Made by a program: the position numbers and the translations under genes. Of a DNA stretch of 64,000 bases, positions 27,753 through 35,876 are shown piece by piece. How positions within the stretch are numbered: the stretch's first letter is position 1; every line of letters begins with the position of its first letter. The DNA is from Mycobacterium sp. URHD0025. GTDB taxonomy: Bacteria > Actinomycetota > Actinomycetes > Mycobacteriales > Mycobacteriaceae. Below the pieces are notes generated by a model. The model did not search any database and was not told the origin of the DNA. It saw only the letters and a list, made by a program, of their open reading frames with translations. The DNA lies in the NCBI RefSeq assembly GCF_000426065.1, contig NZ_KE384491.1, positions 62,001 through 126,000 of the forward strand, read 5' to 3'.

Positions 27753-28438
27753 TGACATCGAACATCACCGGAGGCGAAGCCACCGGCTTCCTCTACCCTT
27801 TCATCGATTCCGAGGAGACCGACACCCACGCGCTGCTCGATGACCTGGCTGCCTCCGCACGCGGTAAAGCGACTGAAAGCGCTCGGCTGCAACAGGAATC
27901 GTTGGAGGAGTACGCTCCCGCGCTGACGGCGGCGGGCACCGCCATGGCCGAGAGGTTCCTGCGTGGCGGCCGCCTCTACACACTCGGCAACGGCGGCAGT
28001 TCCACCGATGCGGCGACCCTGGCGTCGCTGTTCAGCCGCCCCGCACTGGGCCGGCCCGTTGCGGCCTGGTCACTGGCCGCCGACGAGGCGGTGGTCACCG
28101 CGCTCGGCAACGACGTGGGCTTCGAGCTGATCTTCAAACGCCAGATCATCGCCCACGCCCGTGATCGTGACATCGCCATCTCACTGTCCACGTCGGGCAA
28201 CTCCGAGGATCTGATGACGGCGATCACCGAAGCCAAGCAGCGAGGCGTGCTCACCATCGGATTCTCCGGGCACGACGGCGGCCGCATGGCTCTCACCGAG
28301 GACCTGGATTTCTGCTTCACCGTGCACAGCCAGAGCATCCATCGCATCCAGGAGTCCCACGCCATGCTCGGCTACCGGCTCTGGACCGTGACCCAGGAGA
28401 AGATGTCCCGCACCCGAGACGAGGTACGCACGTCATGA
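27752..28438 (+). CDS. SIS-domain phosphosugar isomerase-like protein
   Basis: This 228-residue GmhA-type SIS protein retains the Gly-rich loop LGNGGSSTD (residues 78-85), the phosphate-binding SLSTSGNSEDL (144-154) and a C-terminal QESHAM with His203, equivalent to the catalytic His of sedoheptulose-7-phosphate isomerase. It should therefore bind a phosphosugar. The N-terminal 25 residues are acidic and atypical. It starts inside the stop of the SIS-HypC fusion gene (TGATG) and overlaps hypE by four bases, so it is embedded in the hydrogenase maturation operon. No sugar pathway gene is nearby. A role in making or delivering an active-site ligand is speculative. Confidence 0.85.
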   Translation: MTSNITGGEATGFLYPFIDSEETDTHALLDDLAASARGKATESARLQQESLEEYAPALTAAGTAMAERFLRGGRLYTLGNGGSSTDAATLASLFSRPALGRPVAAWSLAADEAVVTALGNDVGFELIFKRQIIAHARDRDIAISLSTSGNSEDLMTAITEAKQRGVLTIGFSGHDGGRMALTEDLDFCFTVHSQSIHRIQESHAMLGYRLWTVTQEKMSRTRDEVRTS

Positions 28439-29520
28439 CGACAGCAGCGCAACGTGAAGACCGGGTTCTGGAACGGATCGACAAGTTCCGGCACCGGCGC
28501 CCGCGCCTACTCGATGAGGTGGTGACGCTCGCGCACGGGGCCGGCGGCAAATCGTCGGCAGCGCTGGTCGATGCGGTCTTCCTCGAAGCATTCCGCAACC
28601 CCGAACTCGAGCAGCTCGGTGACGCCGCTGTCCTTCACACCCCGTCCGGTGACACGCTGGCGTTCTCCACCGACTCGTATGTGGTTGCCCCACATCGATT
28701 CCCGGGCGGTTCGATCGGCCATGTCGCGGTGCACGGAACGATCAACGACCTCGCGGTGTCCGGTGCACGTCCTCAGTGGCTGTCGGCGGGCTTCGTCATC
28801 GAGGAAGGTTTCCCGATCTCCGAGTTGCGCGAGATCGTCGCCGACATGAGTGAAGCCGCTGCTCGCGCCGGGGTCCAGATCGTCACCGGCGACACCAAGG
28901 TGGTCGGAAAGGGCGCCGCCGACGGGATGTTCATCTGCACCGCCGGTGTCGGCGTGATTCCCGCGGGCAGGCGATTGTCACGCGAGAAGGTGCAGGCCGG
29001 CGACAAGGTGCTGCTGTCGGGCACGATCGGCGAACACGGTATGGCGGTCATGCTTGCGCGCGGTGACCTGGCGATCGACGCCGACATCGTCTCCGACACC
29101 GCGCCCGTGCACGAACTCGTCGAGATCCTGTTGGAGGCCGCACCGTCCACCCGATGGATGCGTGACGCCACCCGCGGCGGTGTCGGCACGGTGTGCAACG
29201 AGCTCGCCAAGGACTCGCCGTTCGCGGTGATCCTCGACGAGGACCGACTGCCGATCGAACCGCAGGTGCTCGGAGCGTGCGACATGCTGGGCATCGATCC
29301 GCTCTATGTCGCCAACGAAGGCAAGTTCCTGGCAATCGTCGCGTGCGACGAGGCCGATGCCGCAGTGGCTGCGTTGCGCGCGCACCCACAGGGGGCACAG
29401 GCAGCCGTCGTCGGCGAGATCGTGCCCGAACCGCCGGGAATCGTCGCGCTGCGAACATCATTCGGCGGCAGCCGGATTGTCGACATGCTCGTCGGCGACC
29501 CGCTGCCGCGGATCTGCTAG
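28435..29520 (+). CDS. hypE: Hydrogenase maturation protein HypE
   Basis: HypE dehydrates the thiocarbamate made by HypF to a protein thiocyanate and gives the cyanide to HypC/HypD-bound iron. The 361-residue PurM/ThiL-like protein has HGAGGKSS near residue 31, FSTDSYVVAPHRFPGG, and ATRGGVGTVCNELA. It ends PRIC with the modified C-terminal Cys. It overlaps the SIS gene and is followed by the second hypC after 19 bases. Confidence 0.96.
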   Translation: MTTAAQREDRVLERIDKFRHRRPRLLDEVVTLAHGAGGKSSAALVDAVFLEAFRNPELEQLGDAAVLHTPSGDTLAFSTDSYVVAPHRFPGGSIGHVAVHGTINDLAVSGARPQWLSAGFVIEEGFPISELREIVADMSEAAARAGVQIVTGDTKVVGKGAADGMFICTAGVGVIPAGRRLSREKVQAGDKVLLSGTIGEHGMAVMLARGDLAIDADIVSDTAPVHELVEILLEAAPSTRWMRDATRGGVGTVCNELAKDSPFAVILDEDRLPIEPQVLGACDMLGIDPLYVANEGKFLAIVACDEADAAVAALRAHPQGAQAAVVGEIVPEPPGIVALRTSFGGSRIVDMLVGDPLPRIC

Positions 29521-29539
29521 GTACGGTAAGGAGCAAGAT

Positions 29540-29812
29540 ATGTGTCTTGGAATACCGGGCCAGGTGGTCGACATCGTCGATGCCGAGGCCCACCTCGCCA
29601 AGGTCGATGTCAATGGGGTGCGCCGCATCATCAGCGTGCGTCTGCTCGCCGACGACAACCTGCGGATCGGTGACTGGGTACTCGTGCACGTCGGTTTCGC
29701 GATGGCCAAGATCGACGAGCGCGAGGCGAAGCTGACCCTCGATCAGGTGCAGAAAATGGGTGCCGATTACACAACCGAGATCGACGCCTTCAATTCCTCT
29801 GAAATCGCTTGA
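29540..29812 (+). CDS. hypC: Hydrogenase assembly chaperone HypC (copy 2)
   Basis: This second HypC has 90 residues, beginning MCLGIPGQVVDIVDAEAHLA with Cys2. It differs clearly from copy 1 at 23701 outside the first ten residues, so it is not a recent duplicate. A TAAGGAG ribosome site precedes it. It lies immediately before hypD, its usual complex partner, and so is the most likely general HypCD chaperone of the cluster. Confidence 0.95.
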   Translation: MCLGIPGQVVDIVDAEAHLAKVDVNGVRRIISVRLLADDNLRIGDWVLVHVGFAMAKIDEREAKLTLDQVQKMGADYTTEIDAFNSSEIA

Positions 29813-29832
29813 GACAGAAGAAGGTTCCCCGC

Positions 29833-30957
29833 ATGAAGTTCGTCGACGAATTCCGGGACCCGGCCGCCGCCCGCGCCCTGGTCAAAGCCATCACCGAACT
29901 CTCATCCGGTGACGAGTTCAAGTTCATGGAGGTGTGCGGCGGCCATACCCACACCATCTATCGGCACGGTATCGAGCATCTCCTACCGGAATCGATCGAA
30001 CTGGTCCACGGCCCCGGATGCCCGGTGTGCGTGATCCCGATGGGCCGGGTGGACGATGCGATGTGGCTCGCCGAGCAGTCGGGCGTCATCTTCACGACAT
30101 TCGGCGACATGATGCGTGTCCCCGGCTCCAACGGGAACCTGATCGAGGCCAAGGCCCGTGGCGCCGACGTACGGTTCGTGTACTCCCCACTCGACGCGCT
30201 CAAGATCGCCAGGGACAACCCTGACCGCCACGTGGTGTTCTTCGCCGTGGGGTTCGAGACAACGGCACCGTCGACTGCGGTCACGCTGGTCCGGGCTCGC
30301 GCGCTCGGTGTCCGCAACTTCAGTGTGTTTTGTAACCACGTCACCATCGTCCCGCCCATAAAGGCCATACTCGAGTCGCCTGACCTGCGCCTTTCCGGGT
30401 TCCTCGGGCCGGGGCACGTCTCGACCGTGGTGGGTTTGCGCCCGTACCGGTTCGTCCCCGCCGTCTATGGGAAACCGATCGTGGTCGCCGGCTTCGAGCC
30501 GCTCGACATCCTGGCGTCGGTACACATGCTGCTGCGGCAGATCCGGGATGGCCGCTGCGAGGTGGAGAACCAGTACACCCGCGTGGTGCGGCCCGAAGGC
30601 AACACCGCGGCGCTCAAGCTGATGGCGGAGACGTTCGAATTGCGTCCGCATTTCGAATGGCGCGGCCTGGGATTCATCTCGCAGAGCGCACTGAAGGTCC
30701 ATGCCGACTACTCCGAATACGACGCCGAGCTGAAGTTCGACATGCCCGGGGTGCGGGTGGCCGACCCCAAGGCCTGCCAATGCGGTGAGGTGCTGAAGGG
30801 CGTCATCAAACCGTGGGAGTGCAAGGTGTTCGGGACGGCCTGCACACCGGAAACTCCGATCGGTACCTGCATGGTGTCCCCCGAGGGCGCTTGCGCGGCC
30901 TACTACAACTTCGGCAGGTTGCATCGAGAAACCGCGCAGCTGTTGCTGCGGCGCTAG
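29833..30957 (+). CDS. hypD: Hydrogenase maturation Fe-S protein HypD
   Basis: HypD is the [4Fe-4S] scaffold on which Fe(CN)2CO is assembled with HypC. The 374-residue protein shows MEVCGGHTH with the iron-coordinating Cys and His, GPGCPVC, FFAVGFETTAP, and the C-terminal Cys set CQCGEVLKG, ECKVFGTAC, GTC and GAC for the cluster. The ATG at 29833 follows an AGAAGG ribosome site and gives the standard N-terminus MKFVDEF; a TTG at 29809 is less likely. It is the last gene of the hydrogenase cluster and converges on a small membrane gene. Confidence 0.97.
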   Translation: MKFVDEFRDPAAARALVKAITELSSGDEFKFMEVCGGHTHTIYRHGIEHLLPESIELVHGPGCPVCVIPMGRVDDAMWLAEQSGVIFTTFGDMMRVPGSNGNLIEAKARGADVRFVYSPLDALKIARDNPDRHVVFFAVGFETTAPSTAVTLVRARALGVRNFSVFCNHVTIVPPIKAILESPDLRLSGFLGPGHVSTVVGLRPYRFVPAVYGKPIVVAGFEPLDILASVHMLLRQIRDGRCEVENQYTRVVRPEGNTAALKLMAETFELRPHFEWRGLGFISQSALKVHADYSEYDAELKFDMPGVRVADPKACQCGEVLKGVIKPWECKVFGTACTPETPIGTCMVSPEGACAAYYNFGRLHRETAQLLLRR

Positions 30958-30967
30958 CGATACGGGA

Positions 30968-31171
30968 TCAGCGACGCCAGTTCGGAAAGTTGTCGAGATC
31001 CCGCAGCGTCATCACGAAACCGAACGCGCCGACGGCGACTGCCAGGAAATACCCGAGAGCGGCCTGCCACCCGTCGAGGGTGGACGCGACCAACCAGCAC
31101 AGCAGAACCGCCGCGATCACCAGCAGAACACCGTAGAGAGGCGTCCGCATCGGATGGTCACCGAGACCCAT
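30968..31171 (-). CDS. Small two-helix membrane protein
   Basis: The 67-residue protein has two hydrophobic segments (about residues 12-31 and 37-55) and ends with a polar DLDNFPNWRR. Function unknown. ATG 31171 is preceded by GGAGG with very short spacing; ATG 31150 is an alternative that gives 60 residues. It is convergent with hypD, so it is probably not part of the hydrogenase unit. It follows the DUF3046 gene on the same strand. Confidence 0.65.
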   Translation of the reverse strand: MGLGDHPMRTPLYGVLLVIAAVLLCWLVASTLDGWQAALGYFLAVAVGAFGFVMTLRDLDNFPNWRR

Positions 31172-31216
31172 GCCTCCGGTATACGCCGAAAACAGGCACA
31201 GGGGAAGCAGCGCGGT

Positions 31217-31411
31217 TCACCACACGTCGCGCGGGACGTCGAAGTCGGCGCACAGCGCCCGCCACACGGTGCGCGGCTCCACGCCGTCCTCGATGGCCTG
31301 TGCGGCCGTGCGGCCGCCGAGAGCGCCGAGCACGTGATCGACGAGCAGTGAGCGACCCCGTACCGGACCGAATTGGCCGTCCACGAGTTCATTGAATTCC
31401 GTCAACCGCAC
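31217..31411 (-). CDS. DUF3046 family protein (Rv2738c-like)
   Basis: This 64-residue actinobacterial protein starts MRLTEFNELVDGQFG and ends VWRALCADFDVPRDVW. It matches the DUF3046 family that lies just upstream of recA in M. tuberculosis. Here the hydrogenase cluster and a small membrane gene sit between the two. Mostly helical, no cysteine motif, function unknown. It lies 10 bases downstream of the glycosyltransferase gene. Confidence 0.88.
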   Translation of the reverse strand: MRLTEFNELVDGQFGPVRGRSLLVDHVLGALGGRTAAQAIEDGVEPRTVWRALCADFDVPRDVW

Positions 31412-31420
31412 GGCCCCAAC

Positions 31421-32593
31421 CTACCCAGTGTGTGCGAGGGCGTCATGGCACACCCGTACCGGATCCGCCACCCCTTCCACGGACGCGCCGGCCCGCTGCG
31501 CGGCCGCGCGATAGGACGACGACGCCAGCACGGTGCCGACCGCGGCGGTCAGCGAATCCGCCGACAGTGGCCGCACCAGCTGTCCACTGCCCTGGCGCAC
31601 AACACGATTGGCGATCTCCCATTGGTCACCACCGCCCGGGACCACCACCATCGGCACACCGGCCAGCATCGCCTTGGACACCAGGCCGTGCCCACCACCG
31701 CACACCACCAGATCGGCGTGCGACAACAACTCGTCCTGACGGCCGAGCCCGACCGCCGCCCACGGGGGTACCGCGACGTCGGCACCGCCCAGTCGCGACA
31801 CCACCACACGAGCCCCATCGGGCAGCGTCTCGCCCGGGCGCAGCGACTCCAGGACCAGCTCGGTCATGCCCTGTGTCCCGGTGGTCGCGGTGGAGGGCGC
31901 GACCATCACGACGGGCCCCGACCCCGGCGGCACGGTCAGCACCGCGTCGGTGGGCTCGAAGTGCAGCGGACCCACCACCACGGCCTCATCCGGCCAGTCC
32001 GGGCGTGGTACCTCCAGCGCGGGCAGAGTGGCGATCAGGCGCCGCAATGGGCCGGGGTCGACGGAGGGAAGACCGATGTCGGCCCGTACGGAAGCCCGCT
32101 CTGCCAGACCGGCCCGGATGGATCTCGCGGTCAAGGCACGCATGAGGTTGTCGCGCAGGCGTCCGCGCAGCCCGACACCCGGGGCCAATCCGCTGCCGAG
32201 CGGCGGCAAGCCCTTCGACGGCAGGTACAGCGGGTGCGGATTGAGCTCGACCCACGGCAATCCGAGTAACTCCGCGGCCAACCCGCCACAGGCGGTGATC
32301 ACGTCGGAGACCACGAGATCCGGCTGCAACTCCCCCAGCCCCGGCAGGTTGAGCTGCGCCATCCTCCCGGCCCGCCGATGGATCTTGGACCCGGCATCCG
32401 CGTCGTCGTCGGCGTCGGTCGCATCGAGACCGACGAGTTCGACCGCGTCGACACCGGCGGCCCGCGCGGTGTCGAGCCATTCCACCCCCGTGAGCAATGT
32501 CGGGACATCCCCCGCGGCCAGGAACTTCAGGCACAGGGCAAGGGCCGGGAAGGCATGTCCGGGATCAGGTCCGGCGACTACAGCTACGCGCAC
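31421..32593 (-). CDS. MGT-type glycosyltransferase (Rv2739c-like)
   Basis: The 390-residue protein has the two-Rossmann GT-B layout. The N-terminal half begins VRVAVVAGPDPGHAFPALAL. The C-terminal half contains HADLVVCGGGHGLVSKAMLAGVPMVVVPGGGDQWEIANRV, the nucleotide-sugar-binding region of UGT/MGT family enzymes (family 1). The acceptor is unknown. The start is GTG at 32593, 40 bases from the divergent ephG. Confidence 0.85.
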   Translation of the reverse strand: MRVAVVAGPDPGHAFPALALCLKFLAAGDVPTLLTGVEWLDTARAAGVDAVELVGLDATDADDDADAGSKIHRRAGRMAQLNLPGLGELQPDLVVSDVITACGGLAAELLGLPWVELNPHPLYLPSKGLPPLGSGLAPGVGLRGRLRDNLMRALTARSIRAGLAERASVRADIGLPSVDPGPLRRLIATLPALEVPRPDWPDEAVVVGPLHFEPTDAVLTVPPGSGPVVMVAPSTATTGTQGMTELVLESLRPGETLPDGARVVVSRLGGADVAVPPWAAVGLGRQDELLSHADLVVCGGGHGLVSKAMLAGVPMVVVPGGGDQWEIANRVVRQGSGQLVRPLSADSLTAAVGTVLASSSYRAAAQRAGASVEGVADPVRVCHDALAHTG

Positions 32594-32633
32594 CGGCCTA
32601 CCCTGCCACAGCTGTCCGCACTAGGCTGCGGGC

Positions 32634-33068
32634 ATGGCTGACCAATCCACCACCGCGGCTGCGTCCCAGACCAGCACGGTCGAGACCTTCCTCAACGCAC
32701 TGCAGGAGCAGGACTTCGACACAGCCGAGAACGCGCTGGCGCAGAACCTGGTGTACCAGAACGTCGGTTTTCCGACCATCTATGGACGCAACCGCGCGAT
32801 GAAGCTGTTCCGGTCGATGCCGGGCCGCATGGGCTTCGAGGTGAAGATCCACCGGATCGCCGCCGATGGCGCCGCCGTGCTCACCGAGCGCACCGATGCG
32901 CTGGTGTTCGGGCCGCTGCGCCTGCAGTTCTGGGTCTGCGGCGTGTTCGAGGTGCACGAAGGCCGAATCACCCTGTGGCGGGACTACTTCGACATGCTGG
33001 ACATGCTCAAGGCAACGGCACGCGGCCTTGTCGGGGTGGTCGTGCCCTCACTCCGTACATCGCTGTAG
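32634..33068 (+). CDS. ephG: Limonene-1,2-epoxide hydrolase-like protein EphG
   Basis: This 144-residue protein of the SnoaL-like limonene epoxide hydrolase family is the Rv2740 (EphG) type. It has YQNVGFPTIYGRNRAMKLFRSM and VLTERTDALVFGPLRLQFWVCGVFEVHEGRITLWRDYFD. The Asp-Arg-Asp style polar triad residues are present. It acts as an epoxide hydrolase, possibly on sterol or fatty epoxides in the M. tuberculosis enzyme. It is divergent from the glycosyltransferase gene and convergent with pspM. Confidence 0.9.
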   Translation: MADQSTTAAASQTSTVETFLNALQEQDFDTAENALAQNLVYQNVGFPTIYGRNRAMKLFRSMPGRMGFEVKIHRIAADGAAVLTERTDALVFGPLRLQFWVCGVFEVHEGRITLWRDYFDMLDMLKATARGLVGVVVPSLRTSL

Positions 33069-33075
33069 CGGCGGC

Positions 33076-33894
33076 TCAGGCCCGACGCAGCCGGCCCAGC
33101 TCGTCGAATGCCTGCGCCCAGCCGATCAGGCGATCGGTGGCGCCGGTCAACTCGCTGCGGTAGCGCTGCTGCGACAACGGCGACACCGCGCCCTGCCCGC
33201 CGTTCACCGTGGACACGAGTTGTGCTGCGGCAGTGACCATCTCGTTGTACTGCCGCACGCCCTCACCAAGCTGCGCGGTGAACGCGTTGATGGTCGGTAC
33301 CAGATGCTGGCGCGACTGCGGGGCGTTGGTGATCGCCCGCTCCATCGACACCACCTCGGTGGCGGTGGCTGCCATGGTCAGTGCTGTGTGATTGGCCACC
33401 GCGGTCAGTTCCCGCAGTTCGTCGGGCGGGAGCATCCGGCCGCGCTCCAACACCCCGAGCAGCGAGAACATGCCCCGCTCGGAGGCCATCAGCGCTGCCA
33501 TCGGTTGCCGGGCCGCCGAACCCCATGGCGGTAACCGGCGCCCGGAAACCGGCCGCTGCACCGGAAGAGGTTCCGCGCGCAGCCACCGGTAGCGCAGCCA
33601 GAACAACGTGGCCGGGAACGCCGCGCCTGCCGCGATCGCTCCGCTGATGATCAGGCCCCAGACCGGTGTGCTCCACGACGCCAGCAACGCCGTCACCAAG
33701 ACCCAGAACGCACTGGACAGGGTGAAGAACACACTGAACCGCAGTGCCCACCGCCGCTTGCGCAACAGCTTTGCGCGCGGATCGGCGGCGGCGCTGAGCT
33801 TTTCGGTCAGCGCACCGGACAGATCGGCCGCGGTGTCGACAGCCCGCTGCGCCAGCGATCTCCACGCGTCCGGTCGACCGGTCTTGGTAGCCAT
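33076..33894 (-). CDS. pspM: Psp-associated membrane protein PspM
   Basis: This 272-residue protein has two adjacent hydrophobic helices (about residues 50-72 and 77-97), a basic loop and a long helical C-terminal region. It matches the Rv2743c type. In mycobacteria PspM works with PspA and ClgR in the envelope-stress response. The gene lies downstream of pspA on the same strand. The pspN gene (Rv2742c position) that follows in M. tuberculosis is absent here; ephG converges 7 bases away. Confidence 0.88.
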   Translation of the reverse strand: MATKTGRPDAWRSLAQRAVDTAADLSGALTEKLSAAADPRAKLLRKRRWALRFSVFFTLSSAFWVLVTALLASWSTPVWGLIISGAIAAGAAFPATLFWLRYRWLRAEPLPVQRPVSGRRLPPWGSAARQPMAALMASERGMFSLLGVLERGRMLPPDELRELTAVANHTALTMAATATEVVSMERAITNAPQSRQHLVPTINAFTAQLGEGVRQYNEMVTAAAQLVSTVNGGQGAVSPLSQQRYRSELTGATDRLIGWAQAFDELGRLRRA

Positions 33895-33914
33895 GATCTA
33901 AAACACTCGAATCG

Positions 33915-34730
33915 TTATTGCCCGAGCGGGTTTTCGGGGGTGGGCGAAGTTTGATTGGTTGCCGGAGAGGCAGGCGTGGCCGGGGTGGCACCACCGCTGG
34001 GCAGGGCGTCGCCGCGCATCGAGGCGCGGATCTGCTCCAGCCGAGAGTGGCCTGCCATCTGAACGCTCGCCTGCTGGACCTCCATCATGCGGCCCTGCAC
34101 GGAGTTCTGGGCCAGCTCGGCCTCGCCCATGGCGTTGGCGTAGCGGCGTTCGATCTTCTGGCGCACCTCATCGAGGCTCGGGGTGTTACCCGGCGCGGCG
34201 ACCTCACTCATGGACCGGAGCGAGGAACTGACCTGCTCCTGCATCTTGGCCTGCTCGAGCTGCGACAGCAGCTTGGTGCGTTCGGCGATCTTCTGCTGCA
34301 GCATCATCGCGTTCTGCTCGACGGCCTTCTTGGCCTGCCCGGCAGCCTGCAGAGCCTGATCGTGCAGAGCCTTGAGGTCCTCGACGCTCTGCTCGGAGGT
34401 CACCAGTTGCGCCGCGAACGCCTCGGCGGCGTTGTTGTACTCGGTGGCCTTGGCTGCGTCGCCGGCAGCCGTGGCCTGATCAGCCAGCGTCAATGCCTGA
34501 CGGACGTTGACCTGCAGCTTCTCGATGTCGGCAAGCTGACGGCTGAGCCGCATCTCCAGCTGGCGCTGGTTGCCGATGACCTGGGCGGCCTGCTGGGTGA
34601 GGGCCTGGTGCTGACGCTGCGCGTCCTCGATGGCCTGCTGGATCTGCACCTTCGGATCCGCGTATTCGTCCACCTTGGAGCTGAACAGCGCCATCAGGTA
34701 CTTCCACGCCTTGACGAACGGATTGGCCAT
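33915..34730 (-). CDS. pspA: Phage-shock protein PspA (35-kDa antigen type)
   Basis: The 271-residue PspA/IM30 family protein is dominated by coiled coil from about residue 25 to 220, with a Pro/Thr/Asn-rich C-terminal tail ending PENPLGQ. It binds membranes under envelope stress and buffers ClgR activity, as known for Rv2744c. It lies between clgR and pspM on the same strand, with about 200 bases to clgR that contain a hairpin. Confidence 0.94.
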   Translation of the reverse strand: MANPFVKAWKYLMALFSSKVDEYADPKVQIQQAIEDAQRQHQALTQQAAQVIGNQRQLEMRLSRQLADIEKLQVNVRQALTLADQATAAGDAAKATEYNNAAEAFAAQLVTSEQSVEDLKALHDQALQAAGQAKKAVEQNAMMLQQKIAERTKLLSQLEQAKMQEQVSSSLRSMSEVAAPGNTPSLDEVRQKIERRYANAMGEAELAQNSVQGRMMEVQQASVQMAGHSRLEQIRASMRGDALPSGGATPATPASPATNQTSPTPENPLGQ

Positions 34731-34766
34731 TGGTTCGTTCCGCCTTATCTGTCGGGCTTGTCTGCC

Positions 34767-34783
34767 AGGCCCTCATCGGGCCT
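34767..34783. other. Hairpin in the clgR-pspA gap
   Basis: AGGCCC (34767-34772) and GGGCCT (34778-34783) form a perfect 6-base stem with a 5-base loop in the leader upstream of pspA. It may partly terminate or stabilise clgR read-through into pspA. A separate palindrome GCGAAAATTCGC lies at 34875-34886. Confidence 0.4.
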
Positions 34784-34936
34784 TGTCATTCAGGTTGCCG
34801 CAATTCCTCTGCTGCCAACTTATCGGTTCCGGACATGCAGCCACAGCCCCGCACGCGGTTCGTATGGGCGTTTTGCGAAAATTCGCGACCCAGGCACGAG
34901 CAGGGCAATCAGGCCGCAGTCAGAACCGTGCTCATG

Positions 34937-35290
34937 TCAGGCGACGGCCATCGACACGGGCTGCGGAATGACGACCTTGATGGCCGCATCGATGTGGGCG
35001 ACGTTGGCAGTGACATCGGTGCGGTCCGGCACCTGGACCGCTGCGCCGGCGTGCTCACGTTCGGCCATGTTCTCGCCGGCATCGGTGAGTACCCGTGACA
35101 GCGGGACGTCCAGGGCATCGCAGATGGCCCCGAGCAGTTCGCTGGATGCTTCCTTGCGGCCCCGCTCCACCTCAGAGAGGTACCCGAGGCTCACGCGCGC
35201 CGCGTCGGAGACCTCGCGCAACGTGCGCCCCTGTTCGGTGCGGGCGTTACGCAGCACGTCGCCAATCACCTCACGCAGCAATGTCGTCAT
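34937..35290 (-). CDS. clgR: Transcriptional regulator ClgR
   Basis: The XRE-type HTH protein has 117 residues. The HTH spans about residues 12-66 ([26 protein letters not shown]). ClgR activates clp protease genes and the psp genes and is itself degraded by ClpP. The C-terminus PVSMAVA is small and hydrophobic, consistent with such a degron (inference). The start at 35290 has a GAAGGAGAG ribosome site. It precedes pspA and pspM on the same strand, the known clgR-psp arrangement. Confidence 0.94.
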   Translation of the reverse strand: MTTLLREVIGDVLRNARTEQGRTLREVSDAARVSLGYLSEVERGRKEASSELLGAICDALDVPLSRVLTDAGENMAEREHAGAAVQVPDRTDVTANVAHIDAAIKVVIPQPVSMAVA

Positions 35291-35387
35291 CGCGCTCTCC
35301 TTCGCCTCGCCTGTCACAGGTTCGCTATCAGACCAACGCCGCGGGCCACCGCATGGTTCCCGGGGCAACCGCGGCGACGGTTTTCGG

Positions 35388-35876
35388 TTATTGGTTCTGG
35401 ACCAGGGCACGCAACCGGGCGATCGCCTCGTCGACGGCGGCGCGGCGGATATCCCAGCGTGAGCCGGACAACGACAACTCGACGACATCGGTGTCGACAG
35501 GACCGGCCAGCCCGATGAATACCGTGCCCACCGGGTGTCCGCCGTGCGGTTCCGGGCCGGCCACGCCGGTCAGGCCGACGCCCCAGGTCGCTGCGCAGCG
35601 CTGCCGGGCTCCGACAGCCAGCGCCCGCGCCGTGGGAGCGGAAACCGGGCCGACCGCGTCGAGCACCTGAGGGGCCACACCGGCGAGCCAGATCTTGGTG
35701 TCCTCGTTGTAGGTGACCAGGCCACCCTGCAGAACCGCACTGGCCCCGGAGACCCCGGCAATCGTCGCCGCGAGCAGCCCACCGGTGAGCGACTCAGCGG
35801 TGGCCACGCTCTGTGCGCGCACCGTCAGGTCCGCGACCAGTGCCCTGGCGTCGTCAGTGAGCAGCGGATCGTCCAC
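35388..35876 (-). CDS. cinA: CinA C-terminal type nicotinamide-nucleotide amidohydrolase
   Basis: This 162-residue CinA C-terminal domain protein has the signature [17 protein letters not shown] and [15 protein letters not shown]. The family deamidates nicotinamide mononucleotide (PncC activity) in pyridine nucleotide recycling. It lacks the N-terminal MoCF-like domain of full CinA. It overlaps pgsA by 23 bases. Confidence 0.9.
   Translation of the reverse strand: MDDPLLTDDARALVADLTVRAQSVATAESLTGGLLAATIAGVSGASAVLQGGLVTYNEDTKIWLAGVAPQVLDAVGPVSAPTARALAVGARQRCAATWGVGLTGVAGPEPHGGHPVGTVFIGLAGPVDTDVVELSLSGSRWDIRRAAVDEAIARLRALVQNQ

Noticed and set aside
23701-29812. Assembly duplication explaining two hypC genes
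   Set aside because: The two copies differ through most of their length and have different neighbours.
15358-30957. Group 2a (Huc) or group 3b (Hyh) hydrogenase
   Set aside because: The CDGD proximal motif in the small subunit, the RICGICGDNHATCS and DPCLPCGVH motifs, and the position beside recA all fit group 1h (Hhy). There is no HucM, and no diaphorase subunits of a group 3 enzyme.
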